The position numbers and the translations under genes were made by a program. Positions 51,539 through 60,252 of a stretch of 64,000 nt of DNA are shown piece by piece. The stretch's first letter is position 1; every line of letters begins with the position of its first letter. Source of the stretch: Collinsella sp. 4_8_47FAA (GTDB lineage: Bacteria > Actinomycetota > Coriobacteriia > Coriobacteriales > Coriobacteriaceae). The DNA is taken from contig NZ_KN214134.1 of NCBI RefSeq assembly GCF_000763055.1, forward strand, positions 498,012-562,011, read 5' to 3'. Under the pieces are notes generated by a model. It made no database searches. It saw only the letters and a program-made list of their open reading frames with translations, and had not been told where the DNA came from.

Positions 51539-52615
51539 GTGTCCCTTTCCATCGGTATCGTGGGCCTGCCCAACGTGGGCAAGTCGACGCTGTTCACCGC
51601 GCTTACCAAAAAGACCGGCCTTGCCGCCAACTACCCGTTTGCCACGATCGACCCCAACGTGGGTATCGTCGATGTGCCCGATAGCCGCCTGCAAAAGCTT
51701 GCCGACATCGTCAACCCGGGCCGCATTGTGCCGGCGACGGTCGAGTTTGTCGACATCGCGGGCCTGGTGAAGGGTGCCAACGAGGGCGAGGGCCTGGGCA
51801 ACCAGTTCTTGGCAAACATCCGCGAGACCGATGCCATCTGTGAGGTCGTACGCTACTTTAAGGACCCCAACGTCATGCGTGAGGTGGGCCGCACGGGCGA
51901 GTTCGTCGATCCCGCCGGCGATGCCGACACCATCATGACCGAGCTTATCCTGGCCGACATGGGCACGCTCGAGAAGCAGCTGCCCAAGCTCGAGAAGGAG
52001 GCCAAGCGCGACAAGGAGCTCATGCCCAAGTTCGAGGTGGCCAAGCGCCTGCTTGCCTGGCTCAACGAGGGCAAGCGCGCCGCATCCATGGAGATGACCG
52101 ATGAGGAGCGTGCCGCCGCCAAGGGCCTGTTCCTGCTCACCATGAAGCCCATCCTGTATGTGGCCAACGTGGACGAGGATATGCTCAACGACGATCTGGC
52201 CCCCATCGACGGCGTCAAGCCGCTGCCTATCTGCGCCAAGATCGAGGCCGAGCTTTCCGAGCTCGATCCCGAGGACGCCGCCGACTACCTGGAGAGCCTG
52301 GGCTTGGAGCAGCCCGGCCTGGACGTGCTCGCGCAGGCTGCCTACAAGCTGCTCGGCCTGCAGTCGTTCTTTACGGCCGGCGAGATGGAGGTCAAGGCCT
52401 GGACGGTGCGTCAGGGCGCGACCGCCCCGCAGGCCGCCGGCGTCATCCACACCGATTTTGAACGCGGCTTTATTAAGGCCGAGGTTATTGGCTACGACGA
52501 CTACATCGAGCTCGGCGGCGAGCAGGGCGCCAAGGCCGCCGGCAAGCTGCGTATTGAGGGCAAGGACTATGTCATGGCCGATGGCGACGTCGTGCACTTC
52601 CGCTTTAACGTGTAA
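51539..52615 (+). CDS. ychF: Ribosome-binding ATPase YchF/OLA1
   Basis: The 358-residue Obg-family P-loop protein prefers ATP and binds ribosomes. Motifs are [11 protein letters not shown] (G1), [12 protein letters not shown] (G2), [20 protein letters not shown] (G3), and YVANVDED in place of the NKxD GTP-specificity motif, as expected for YchF. A helical domain lies in the middle and the TGS-like C-terminal domain has [25 protein letters not shown]. The start is GTG 51539 after AAAGGAG. Eleven bases separate it from the next gene. Confidence 0.97.
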   Translation: MSLSIGIVGLPNVGKSTLFTALTKKTGLAANYPFATIDPNVGIVDVPDSRLQKLADIVNPGRIVPATVEFVDIAGLVKGANEGEGLGNQFLANIRETDAICEVVRYFKDPNVMREVGRTGEFVDPAGDADTIMTELILADMGTLEKQLPKLEKEAKRDKELMPKFEVAKRLLAWLNEGKRAASMEMTDEERAAAKGLFLLTMKPILYVANVDEDMLNDDLAPIDGVKPLPICAKIEAELSELDPEDAADYLESLGLEQPGLDVLAQAAYKLLGLQSFFTAGEMEVKAWTVRQGATAPQAAGVIHTDFERGFIKAEVIGYDDYIELGGEQGAKAAGKLRIEGKDYVMADGDVVHFRFNV

Positions 52616-52626
52616 GGACGACGCGC

Positions 52627-53010
52627 ATGTTTAAATATGGAAAAAAAGCCGGCTACATGGGCATCGCGCTGCTGGTGCTTGCGGTGATTCCGCTGGTGGT
52701 TGCAGCGTGTGTTATCCCCAACATTGGTCCCGAGGTGGCAACAAAGTTTAATGCCGCCGGCGAGGCGACGCGCTGGGGCAAGAGCTATGAGTTGCTGGCA
52801 CTGCCGGTGCTCAACCTGCTGCTGAGCGTGGCGACGTACTTTACGGCAGGACGCCAGGCTAAAAACAATGATGACTCCGCCGCCATGGCGCGCATCGTGT
52901 GCGAGCGCTACCTGCGCAACGGCTGTATCACGGGCGTGTTCTTCAACGTGGTTAACGTTTACTTTATGTACTCGGCGATTACCGGAACGGGCTTTGGCTT
53001 TGGTTTCTAG
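52627..53010 (+). CDS. DUF1648-domain membrane protein
   Basis: A 127-residue membrane protein with about three hydrophobic helices (~10-32, ~55-75 and ~98-118). The first loop, IGPEVATKFNAAGEATRWGKSYELLALP, carries the DUF1648 pattern (NxxGxxxRW) found in SdpI-like immunity proteins, but the second SdpI part is missing. The role is unknown; membrane protection or envelope stress is a guess. It is 11 bases after ychF and probably co-transcribed. The C-terminus GTGFGFGF is unusual. Confidence 0.75.
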   Translation: MFKYGKKAGYMGIALLVLAVIPLVVAACVIPNIGPEVATKFNAAGEATRWGKSYELLALPVLNLLLSVATYFTAGRQAKNNDDSAAMARIVCERYLRNGCITGVFFNVVNVYFMYSAITGTGFGFGF

Positions 53011-53019
53011 CTTGTCCTT

Positions 53020-53409
53020 TTAGGCAACGAGTCTGCACGCATATTCAATGGCTGCTGCGAGGCCGCCGCTCGATCGTGGTTTAAAGACCATGTCGGCGGC
53101 GGCCTCGTTTTCGTATCCGGCGCCACGAAGGGCGAGCACGATGCCGGCTTCTAAAAGGAGCGGCAGGCCGCGTTGGCTGGTTGCGATTACGGCAGCCTGA
53201 TTGAGCGAGCAGCTGTGCGCTTGGCATTGGATGGCAAGTTCACCTTGCGCCGGGCAAGGGACCAGAACGGCGACGACGCGACTTGATAGCAATGCAAATG
53301 CTGTGCGCTCATCGGGCGAAAGGCATTCTGCTTCAACGACGACGAGCTTGGGCGGCGCGCTGTTTGTGCGAGGCGTGGCTCGGTACATGCGGACCGAAGA
53401 ACCCGACAT
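53020..53409 (-). CDS. Hypothetical protein, divergent partner of an Xre regulator
   Basis: A 129-residue soluble protein without recognised family. It has a short N-terminus (MSGSSVRMYRATPR), then PKLVVVEAECLSPDERTAFALLSSRVVAVLVPCPAQG, GLPLLLEAGIVLALRG and GGLAAAIEYACRL. Alternating strands and helices suggest a small alpha/beta domain. ATG 53409 follows AGGAG. It is transcribed away from the small Xre regulator, with a 24-base perfect palindrome between them. The pair may be an autoregulated module, possibly toxin-antitoxin-like, but no toxin motif is visible. Confidence 0.65.
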   Translation of the reverse strand: MSGSSVRMYRATPRTNSAPPKLVVVEAECLSPDERTAFALLSSRVVAVLVPCPAQGELAIQCQAHSCSLNQAAVIATSQRGLPLLLEAGIVLALRGAGYENEAAADMVFKPRSSGGLAAAIEYACRLVA

Positions 53410-53432
53410 AGAAAACTCCTGTGTATTCGGCA

Positions 53433-53456
53433 AAACGTAAACTATAGTTTACGTTT
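53433..53456. promoter_or_regulatory. 24-base perfect palindrome between divergent genes (operator)
   Basis: AAACGTAAACTA is followed directly by its reverse complement TAGTTTACGTTT. The centre contains TATAGT on both strands, which can serve as -10 for either gene. It is a strong candidate binding site for the adjacent Xre protein. Confidence 0.82.
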
Positions 53457-53485
53457 ATGTTCGGCTCCATTTCAAACTCGGCTGC

Positions 53486-53704
53486 ATGGACGAACGTGCG
53501 AAACAGATTCTTGGCAGGCGGGTCGAAGAGACACGCAGGGACCTTGGTATCTCCAAGGTTGATTTTTGTGTGGCGACAGGAATCAGCCGACCCTACCTCG
53601 ACCGAATCGAAGATGGGACGGCAAATTTCACGCTCAAGGTTCTATTTAAGATCGCGCCCGCACTCGGTATGACGGTGTCAGAGCTTCTCGAGGGCATCGA
53701 ATAG
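53486..53704 (+). CDS. Small Xre-family helix-turn-helix regulator
   Basis: A 72-residue single-domain DNA-binding protein: VEETRRDLGISKVDFCVATGISRPYLDRIEDGTANFTLKVLFKIAPALGMTVSELLEGIE is the Cro/CI-type helix-turn-helix with the usual trailing helices. No ribosome site precedes ATG 53486, so initiation may be weak, or the message may be nearly leaderless from the palindromic promoter. It probably controls itself and the divergent gene. Proteins of this size are often phage- or toxin-antitoxin-derived. Confidence 0.88.
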   Translation: MDERAKQILGRRVEETRRDLGISKVDFCVATGISRPYLDRIEDGTANFTLKVLFKIAPALGMTVSELLEGIE

Positions 53705-54025
53705 GGCGTTCCTCGCTGCTAATTGACGCTCTTTGGGCGGGTCCCCCTGGTTTCGATGTGCAAAATCGCGAGTATTCAGCACTTGTTCAGCCGTAGATGG
53801 TAGCTCGAGCGGCTGGCTTTGCCTTTTTGACAGTAGTTAATCCACACGCTTAATAAAAATGAGGAATAAATATTTACTAAACGGACCCTTCGTCCTAAAA
53901 GTTCGTCTAATAATCGGCCGATTCTATGCGTCCGGAGGAGAAATTGCAGAATACTCCGATTTTTGCACGGCCCGAGGGGGACCACCTGTCGTTTGAGGCT
54001 GCGATAAGTGGAACTGCCTTAGGGA
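53705..54025. other. 321-base gene-free spacer with MITE-like element
   Basis: Most of this spacer is the inverted-repeat element 53740-53983. The asparaginase gene ends (minus strand) at 54026. No other signal was seen. Confidence 0.6.
53740..53983. mobile_element. MITE-like element 3 with ~40-base terminal inverted repeats
   Basis: Both ends read GGTCCCCCT inward. They then share GTGCAAAA-TCG and GAGTATTC in the same order, with small indels between. The interior is A/T-rich (ATTAATCCACACGCTTAATA) and non-coding. The contrast in composition with the surrounding genes supports insertion. Confidence 0.72.
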
Positions 54026-55039
54026 CTACGCCATCGGGATGCGGTCATGGTTGACTTGGCTGTGGAACAGACGCTGAATCTCAGCCGCATCGCGTGACTG
54101 GCCGAGCGCCCACATGGTTTTGGCCACGAGCGTCTCGGTGGTCATGTCATCGCCGCGCAGAATGCCCGGATGATCGGCGTAAGCACGGCCAACCTCATAA
54201 ACGCCCAGATCGAGGCCCTCTTCGGGGACCTGCGTGGTCATAACGACGGTGCGGCCCGAATCGACCCAGCGGAAAATTGCCTCTTGGAACGACTCGCCCG
54301 ACTCACCAAACTCGGGGATACCGCCAATGCCAAAGGTCTCTAGAATCACGGCGTCGTAGCTATCGGCTAGGGCGTCGAGGATGCCCGGGTTTACGCCGGG
54401 CGTAAGCTTGAGTACAAATACGCGCGGGTCGATGCTGTCGTAGAAATGCACCGGGTTTTCGCCCTGATGCGTACCGTGAAGCCCGTTGCGCACGATGCGG
54501 CCGTTGCGGATATAGGCGATGGGCGGATAGTTGACGCTAATGAACGCGTTAAAGCTCATGGTGCGCTGCTTGCGGGCGCGCGTGCCGGCAATGGCGACGC
54601 CGCCAAACACGATCGAGACGTCGTGCGAGTGCTCATCGAGTGCATAGAGCAGGCTTTGGTACAGGTTGAGCTTGGCGTCGGTGAAGGGGTTGCCCATGGG
54701 CTTTTGCGAGCCAGTGAGCACGATGGGCTTGGGGCTGTCCTGAATCAGGTAGGAAAGCGCTGCCGCGGTGTAACTCATGGTGTCGGTGCCGTGCAGAATC
54801 ACGAAGCCGTCGTGGTCGGCATAGCCCTCGACGATGACGTCGCGGATCCGCATCCAGTCACTCGGGCGCATATTGGTGCTGTCGATGTTCATGGGCTGCA
54901 CGACGTCGAGCTCGCAGAGCCCCGAGATCTCGGGGACGCTCTGGGCGAGCTCCTCACCGGTCAGGGCGGGGGAGAGGCCGTTGCCGTCCTCGGTCGATGC
55001 GATGGTGCCGCCCGTGGCGATGAGAAGGATGCGCTTCAT
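54026..55039 (-). CDS. L-asparaginase (type I)
   Basis: The 337-residue enzyme hydrolyses asparagine to aspartate and ammonia. The first active-site loop is IATGGTIAST and the second is VILHGTDTMSYTAAALSY, each with its catalytic Thr. NIDSTNM and TGSQKPMGNPFTDAKLN follow. There is no signal peptide, so it is the cytoplasmic form. ATG 55039 follows AGGAA. It diverges from guaA over a ~270-base shared upstream region. Confidence 0.94.
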   Translation of the reverse strand: MKRILLIATGGTIASTEDGNGLSPALTGEELAQSVPEISGLCELDVVQPMNIDSTNMRPSDWMRIRDVIVEGYADHDGFVILHGTDTMSYTAAALSYLIQDSPKPIVLTGSQKPMGNPFTDAKLNLYQSLLYALDEHSHDVSIVFGGVAIAGTRARKQRTMSFNAFISVNYPPIAYIRNGRIVRNGLHGTHQGENPVHFYDSIDPRVFVLKLTPGVNPGILDALADSYDAVILETFGIGGIPEFGESGESFQEAIFRWVDSGRTVVMTTQVPEEGLDLGVYEVGRAYADHPGILRGDDMTTETLVAKTMWALGQSRDAAEIQRLFHSQVNHDRIPMA

Positions 55040-55306
55040 GCTGGTATTCCTATCGTATTTGCCGCCGCAGAGGCGGAGTCGTTCGGCAGTATTGTGGCAC
55101 AGGGCGTCCAATGTTCAAACGTATTACATCATCTGTAACGTTTGGTAACACTTCAATTGTTGTTAAATAGGGGCCCAGGTCGTGCGTTTGCCGTGCGCTG
55201 ATGGCTGCGAGGGACGAGAAACCCCATATAACGTGTACACTATGAAAGTTATTCTCGTTTATTCGCGCGGGTGGGCACCGGCTCCCCGCCAACAAGAGGG
55301 GGAACC

Positions 55307-56905
55307 ATGGATCAAAAGGCTTCCGCAAAGGTCCTCGTACTCGACTTTGGTGCGCAGTACGGTCAGCTCATTGCCCGTCGCGTCCGCGACCTCAACGTGT
55401 ATTCCGAGATCGTCCCCTGCGACATCTCGGCCGACGAGATTCGCGAGATGAACGCCTCTGCGCTCATCCTTTCCGGCGGCCCGGCTTCCGTGTATGCCGA
55501 GGACGCTCCGTCCATCGATCCTGCCATCTTTGACCTGGGCCTTCCCGTCCTGGGCTTTTGCTACGGCCATCAGATCACGGCCGTGACGCTCGGCGGCAAG
55601 GTCGGCCACTCCGAGGTGGGCGAGTACGGCCGTGCCACCATCACGCGCACGGCCGGCGCCAAGCTCTTTAACTCCACGCCTATGGAGCAGACCGTGTGGA
55701 TGAGCCATCGCGACGCCGTTTCCGAGGTGCCCGAGGGCTTTACCGTTACCGCCAGCACTGACGTGTGCCCGGTTGCTGCCATGGAGTGCGTCGAGCGCAA
55801 GATTTTCACCACGCAGTTCCACCCCGAGGTCAAGCACTCCGAGTATGGTCAGCAGCTGCTGAGCAACTTCCTGTTTGAGATCTGCGGCCTGGAGCCCAAC
55901 TGGAGCATGGACAACCTGGTCGAGACCATGACGGCCGAGTTCCGCGAGAAGGTCGGCGACGACCGCGTGATTCTGGCCCTGTCCGGTGGCGTCGACTCCT
56001 CCGTCGTGGCTGCGCTGGGCGCTCGCGCCGTGGGCAAGCAGATGACCTGCGTGTTCATCAACCACGGCCTGCTGCGCAAGGGCGAGCCCGAGCAGGTGGA
56101 GGAGGTCTTCACCAAGCAGTTTGACGTCGACTTTATCCACGTTCACGCCGAGGACCGCTATGCCGAGCTTCTGGCTGGCGTGACCGAGCCCGAGGAGAAG
56201 CGCCGCATCATCGGTACGCAGTTCTGGAAAGAGTTCTTCGCCGTGGCGCAGCAGCTCGAGACCGATGGCAAGCCGGTCAAGTACCTGGCTCAGGGCACTA
56301 TCTACCCCGACATCATCGAGTCCGGCGCTCGCAAGACGGGCGGCAAGACGGCCACCATCAAGAGCCACCACAACCTGATCCCGTTCCCCGAGGGCGTGCA
56401 CTTCGACCTTATCGAGCCGCTCGATCACTTCTTTAAGGACGAGGTCCGCGCGCTTGGTCTGGCGCTGGGCCTGCCGGGTCACATCGTGTTCCGTCAGCCC
56501 TTCCCGGGCCCGGGTCTTGCCATCCGTATCATCGGCGCGGTCGACAAGGAGAAGCTCGAGATCCTCAAGAACGCCGACGCTATCGTGCGCGAGGAGCTCG
56601 ACGCCTACAACCAGCGTCTGTTTGAGCAGACCGGCGAGCGCAACTCCGAGCACAGCTGCTGGCAGTATTTCGCGGTCCTGCCTGACATCAAGTCCGTTGG
56701 CGTTATGGGCGACGAGCGCACCTACCAGCGCCCGATCATCCTGCGTGCCGTCGAGTCCAGCGATGCCATGACCGCCGACTGGGCCAAACTGCCTTACGAC
56801 GTCCTGGCCCGCATCTCCGGCCGCATCGTTGCCGAGGTCCCCGGCGCCAACCGCGTGTGCTACGACATCACGTCCAAGCCGCCCGCGACCATCGAGTGGG
56901 AGTAG
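55307..56905 (+). CDS. guaA: GMP synthase (glutamine-hydrolysing)
   Basis: The 532-residue enzyme aminates XMP to GMP. Class I glutaminase domain (~1-200): VLDFGAQYGQLIARRVR, Cys85 in LGFCYGHQIT, and TTQFHPEVKHSE with the His-Glu pair. ATP pyrophosphatase domain: ALSGGVDSSVVAALG. The dimerisation domain ends VCYDITSKPPATIEWE, the standard C-terminus. ATG 55307 follows AGAGGGGG. The 5' region shows no guanine riboswitch that I can recognise. In many bacteria the 3' end of guaA is an insertion point for genomic islands, which fits the accessory genes that follow here. Confidence 0.98.
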   Translation: MDQKASAKVLVLDFGAQYGQLIARRVRDLNVYSEIVPCDISADEIREMNASALILSGGPASVYAEDAPSIDPAIFDLGLPVLGFCYGHQITAVTLGGKVGHSEVGEYGRATITRTAGAKLFNSTPMEQTVWMSHRDAVSEVPEGFTVTASTDVCPVAAMECVERKIFTTQFHPEVKHSEYGQQLLSNFLFEICGLEPNWSMDNLVETMTAEFREKVGDDRVILALSGGVDSSVVAALGARAVGKQMTCVFINHGLLRKGEPEQVEEVFTKQFDVDFIHVHAEDRYAELLAGVTEPEEKRRIIGTQFWKEFFAVAQQLETDGKPVKYLAQGTIYPDIIESGARKTGGKTATIKSHHNLIPFPEGVHFDLIEPLDHFFKDEVRALGLALGLPGHIVFRQPFPGPGLAIRIIGAVDKEKLEILKNADAIVREELDAYNQRLFEQTGERNSEHSCWQYFAVLPDIKSVGVMGDERTYQRPIILRAVESSDAMTADWAKLPYDVLARISGRIVAEVPGANRVCYDITSKPPATIEWE

Positions 56906-56938
56906 AACAGACGTTCGATTCTATGCTATAGTGTTTGC

Positions 56939-56974
56939 CAATGGGCGCGGCATCTTCCGAATCCGCGCCCATTG
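56939..56974 (+). terminator. guaA 3' hairpin
   Basis: CAATGGGCGCGG pairs with CCGCGCCCATTG around ~12 bases. No T-run follows; instead the remnant gene begins. Confidence 0.6.
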
Positions 56975-57160
56975 CTATACGGGCCTTACGATGACGAGCT
57001 GACGATCATAGGCGCCATGCGTGCATTTGCGGCGGAACGGGGATATGCGCCCGACTTCTCCGAATCCCGCCTCTGTCACGAGATTTACCTCTCCGACCCG
57101 CGCAAGTACGCGCCGGAGAAGCTCAAGACCGTGATTCGCCATCCCATCAAGCCGATTTAG
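56972..57160 (+). pseudogene. C-terminal remnant of a GyrI-like small-molecule-binding protein
   Basis: The frame GPYDDELTIIGAMRAFAAERGYAPDF continues to CHEIYLSDPRKYAPEKLKTVIRHPI, which is the last ~55 residues of the GyrI-like (AraC effector-binding/SOUL-like) domain family. The N-terminal two thirds are absent: upstream is the guaA hairpin, and there is no start with a ribosome site. It therefore looks like the surviving end of a gene truncated when the DNA next to guaA was exchanged. Confidence 0.75.
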
Positions 57161-57361
57161 CGAAACGAGCGCCGCCGTGCGGTCCGGCTTTTGGGGTTTA
57201 TCAATTGGTAGTCCGCGTCGATCGAGCAAGCTGCCCTGCCTCCCGGCAGGTGCGTAATCCCCTTGGTCGATCCGTCTCGAGGTGCGCTCTTTGCTCATCT
57301 TGTGGCGTGGAGTTACGATACTCCTAAAAGTGTAACCAGATTCGAGTTTTAGGAGCAGCTT

Positions 57362-58627
57362 TTGAAGGGTGGCAGACTCAGGAACCGCGATAGATACCTC
57401 GAGGAGGCGATGCTCTTCCATGACACCGACCTCATCAAGGTGATCACGGGCGTGCGCAGGTGCGGCAAGTCGAGCCTTCTCGATCTAATTAGGATGGCCA
57501 TCGAGTCTGAAGGAGTCGCTGGCCGCGGCTTTGTGAGCGTCAACCTGGAAAGCAAGGGTACGGGCATCAAGACGGAGGACCAGCTTTATGATTACGTTCG
57601 CGGGCGCCTGTCGGACAAGGGTCGCACCTACGTTTTCATAGACGAGCCCCAGAGAATCGATGGCTGGCAGGATGCGGTCAACGCAATGAGGGTCGACTTC
57701 GATTGTGACATCTACCTCACGGGCTCGAATGCGTATCTTCTCTCGAGCGAGCTGGCCACCTATCTCTCCGGGCGCTACGTAGAGGTAAAGATGCTGCCCC
57801 TGTCCTTCTCCGAGTTCGCCGACTTCTGCGGAATCGAGTTCGTATCGGGAACTTCGGTGGCTCTCACTCCCGAGGGGGATCCCGTTCTCTTCGACGACAT
57901 GCTTACTCGTTACCTTGAGTACGGGGGCATGCCAGCCATCGCATCCCTCTCGACGACCCAGGCGCAGCACTCGGCGTACATGTCCGGCGTCTACGAAGCC
58001 ATCGCCGTGCGTGATATTGTCAACCGTGAGCGCGGGAAGGGCAAAAGTGCGGTGACTGACCCTTCCCTGCTGCGCCATGTGGCCGAATTCCTGGCGGACA
58101 ACATCGGCAACGAGTGCTCGTCGAGTCGAATCGCCGGCGCGTTAACTTCTGCGGGGCCGAAGACCACGAACAAGACCGTTTCCTCGTATGTGGGTGCGCT
58201 TGAGGAGGCCTTCCTGTTCTATCGTGCCACGCGTTACGATTTGCACGGCAAGGCGCTCCTCAAGACGAACCCAAAGGAGTACATCGTCGACACCGGCTTC
58301 AGGACCTGGATGGCCGGCTATAGGGTCACGGATACTGGCCGCCTGTTCGAGAACGCCGTGTATCTCCAGCTGCTCTACGAAGGATGGAGCGTGCATGTGG
58401 GCAAGCTCTATGGCAAGGAAGTCGACTTCGTTGCGACGAAGGACGGGCGCGTGCTCTACGTGCAGGCGACTGACGAGATGTTCGCAAGCGAGACCAGGGA
58501 GCGAGAGATCGCCCCTCTGAAGTCGATACGAGACAACCACGAGAAGATCGTGGTCGTGAGGCAGGGTTCCTACGACACGGATATCGACGGCATCCGCATC
58601 GTGAGCGCGAGGGACTTTTTCCTCTAG
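57362..58627 (+). CDS. AAA_14/DUF4143 ATPase
   Basis: A 421-residue P-loop protein of the DUF4143 type. Walker A is GVRRCGKSSLL (~31-40) and Walker B TYVFIDEPQ. Next are DIYLTGSNAYLLSSELATYLSGRY, a conserved segment of this family, and the plug-like LPLSFSEFADF. The C-terminal DUF4143 domain includes YIVDTGFRTWMAGYR and an endonuclease-like EVDFVATKDGRVLYVQAT (E-D...Q pattern resembling a PD-(D/E)xK core). The biological role is unknown, although such genes are frequent in accessory regions. The TTG start at 57362 follows AGGAGC. AGG and TCG codons are more frequent than in neighbouring genes, a sign of transfer. Confidence 0.88.
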   Translation: MKGGRLRNRDRYLEEAMLFHDTDLIKVITGVRRCGKSSLLDLIRMAIESEGVAGRGFVSVNLESKGTGIKTEDQLYDYVRGRLSDKGRTYVFIDEPQRIDGWQDAVNAMRVDFDCDIYLTGSNAYLLSSELATYLSGRYVEVKMLPLSFSEFADFCGIEFVSGTSVALTPEGDPVLFDDMLTRYLEYGGMPAIASLSTTQAQHSAYMSGVYEAIAVRDIVNRERGKGKSAVTDPSLLRHVAEFLADNIGNECSSSRIAGALTSAGPKTTNKTVSSYVGALEEAFLFYRATRYDLHGKALLKTNPKEYIVDTGFRTWMAGYRVTDTGRLFENAVYLQLLYEGWSVHVGKLYGKEVDFVATKDGRVLYVQATDEMFASETREREIAPLKSIRDNHEKIVVVRQGSYDTDIDGIRIVSARDFFL

Positions 58628-58687
58628 GGCCATGCGATTCATCGCGAGGCAGTTAGGTCCAATCTGGGGAACCATCCGATTAAGCTC

Positions 58688-59261
58688 GTGTTTTACCAAG
58701 TATCTGAAGATATGTACCGAATGGTCGATGGGCTTCGACTGGATGACCTGACGGTCTCGGTGTTCTTCCGGGGCGAGGGGGGATGCCCCCGTAGTCGTCG
58801 CGCCTCTGTTCGTCCAAACGATGCAGGACTATATGAGGCTTGCCAATATCGATGCCGAGGTGTTTGCCGCTACGTTGAAGCAGTATCCAGTCACCGAAGT
58901 TAGCTCTGCCTACGTCAACGACAAGATGCTTGAAATGCTATCAGCCTACGATCAAGATGCGTGCTGTAAGGAAGAGTTGCTGAAATGCTGCGAGATGACC
59001 GTAGACGCCCTGGAAGCTTTTGCGGATCGAGAGGCAACCCTGATAAATCGATATCAAATTGCCGCTCGAAAGCGAGATCTTACTAGCGAGGAGAAATCTG
59101 AGTTAATGGCAATCCAGCTGAATTCAGATAGTGCGCTGTCGAAAGCATGCGCAGCAGCCTTGCGCGGAGACTCGGACATGGCCTCTGCGCTCAGAGCGTC
59201 ACTTGACGAAGAAGCACGAACGACGCTCGGCTCATGGCCGATCGGCCGTTTCTTCGCATAA
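58688..59261 (+). pseudogene. Frameshifted gene of unknown function (break in a G6 tract)
   Basis: Two frames together make one protein of ~190 residues. The first, from GTG 58688, reads MFYQVSEDMYRMVDGLRLDD up to FFRGEG. The second begins in GDAPVVVAPLFVQTMQDYMRL and runs to GSWPIGRFFA. The switch lies in six consecutive G at 58777-58782; five would restore the frame. The restored protein is soluble and helical and has no motif I recognise. An internal ATG at 58821 could still give the last 146 residues. A real mutation, phase variation or a sequencing error are all possible. Confidence 0.65.
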
Positions 59262-59289
59262 GACCGCATAGACTTTTTGAGGCATCGAA

Positions 59290-59874
59290 ATGAAGCTACT
59301 CGTCGAATCGATTAGAAATGCGGTTGAGAAAGACTGCCTTATCCCAGCCCTTATGTCTTCCCTTACCATTCCCGACGCCATGGGGCAGCTTCTTTATCCC
59401 AATCTCGTCCTTCATAACGGGAAGAGAGCGGCGGGGCGGCAGTATGTGAAGTGGTTTGATGACTGGGCGGCAAACGACTTCCTGTTTTCGGGAGACCCCT
59501 CGAACGAAGGTGAAACGATTCCAGGTCAAATCTTTAATGGGAAGATGTGCTGGAAGCTCCGGTGCTCCCTGTTGCATTCAGGCGACTACGATGTGTCGGT
59601 CGATGCTCCCGAGAAAGACGAGAGCTTCGACTACGACTACAAGTTCGAGCTTGTCCTCCACGGGTGCAACGCCCTCTGCTCTTCCTGGCCGTCGCCCAAG
59701 AGCGGGATGCGTGCGACTAAGAGCGTGACGTTCCGCGTTGATGCGGCGTCGCTCGCGAGCTCGCTGTGCAACGCCGCGGAGGCCTGTCTTAAAGAAACGG
59801 GGGAAACGGTCAGTTACCCCAATCTGGAGTTATTCGACGTGGCTGCATGGGCGGATAGATTCAATACTCGCTGA
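59290..59874 (+). CDS. Conserved protein of unknown function (accessory-island type)
   Basis: A 194-residue soluble protein. The opening MKLLVESIRNAVEKDCLIPALMSSLTIPDAMGQLLYP, the YVKWFDDW segment, and MCWKLRCSLLHSGDYDV are shared by a widespread uncharacterised family found sporadically in bacteria (L..IR.A...N...AL..ALT.PD..G; the LRC..LH.G motif). The conserved Arg, Cys and His may form an active site, but no reaction is known. It starts 28 bases after the frameshifted gene and may belong to the same operon. Function not assigned. Confidence 0.75.
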   Translation: MKLLVESIRNAVEKDCLIPALMSSLTIPDAMGQLLYPNLVLHNGKRAAGRQYVKWFDDWAANDFLFSGDPSNEGETIPGQIFNGKMCWKLRCSLLHSGDYDVSVDAPEKDESFDYDYKFELVLHGCNALCSSWPSPKSGMRATKSVTFRVDAASLASSLCNAAEACLKETGETVSYPNLELFDVAAWADRFNTR

Positions 59875-59988
59875 GCCATCTCGTCAAACTCCTTGTGTGC
59901 TAAACGTTGGTGTTGGCGCCCCGGAAAAGGGGTGTGGCCAGCGCCTAGAATCTTCAGCTACCACGCTGAGACGATAGGAGATGACCAC

Positions 59989-60252
59989 ATGGACACTATG
60001 GCGCACGAGGCGCCCGCGACGCCGTTGCTTGCGTTTCGCTATCGCTGCTCGAAGCGTGTCGCTTGGGGCCCTGGCCGGAGGAGAGACGACCGCTCCCTGC
60101 GAGACTGCGGAACCACCTATATCCGCTTGCTGCGGGCTTGCTTGAGCCAGTTCCTCTTGAAAGAGCCTATACCTCCGAAGAACTTGTTGTACGTCTCACC
60201 GTTCTCCTTGGCCTCGTACTTGACCAAGGCAAGTTCGATAGTGCAGAGGTAA
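59989..60252 (+). other. Open frame with a good ribosome site, possible gene remnant
   Basis: ATG 59989 is preceded by TAGGAGATGACCAC. The first ~40 residues are MDTMAHEAPATPLLAFRYRC and a basic stretch, but from 60117 the frame runs antisense to the DUF3800 gene, where it has no meaning. It may be the 5' remnant of a gene replaced by the DUF3800 insertion. Confidence 0.2.

Noticed and set aside
55140..55306. Guanine riboswitch before guaA
   Set aside because: I looked for the conserved core and loop sequences and did not find them; the short GC-rich hairpin near the start is not sufficient.
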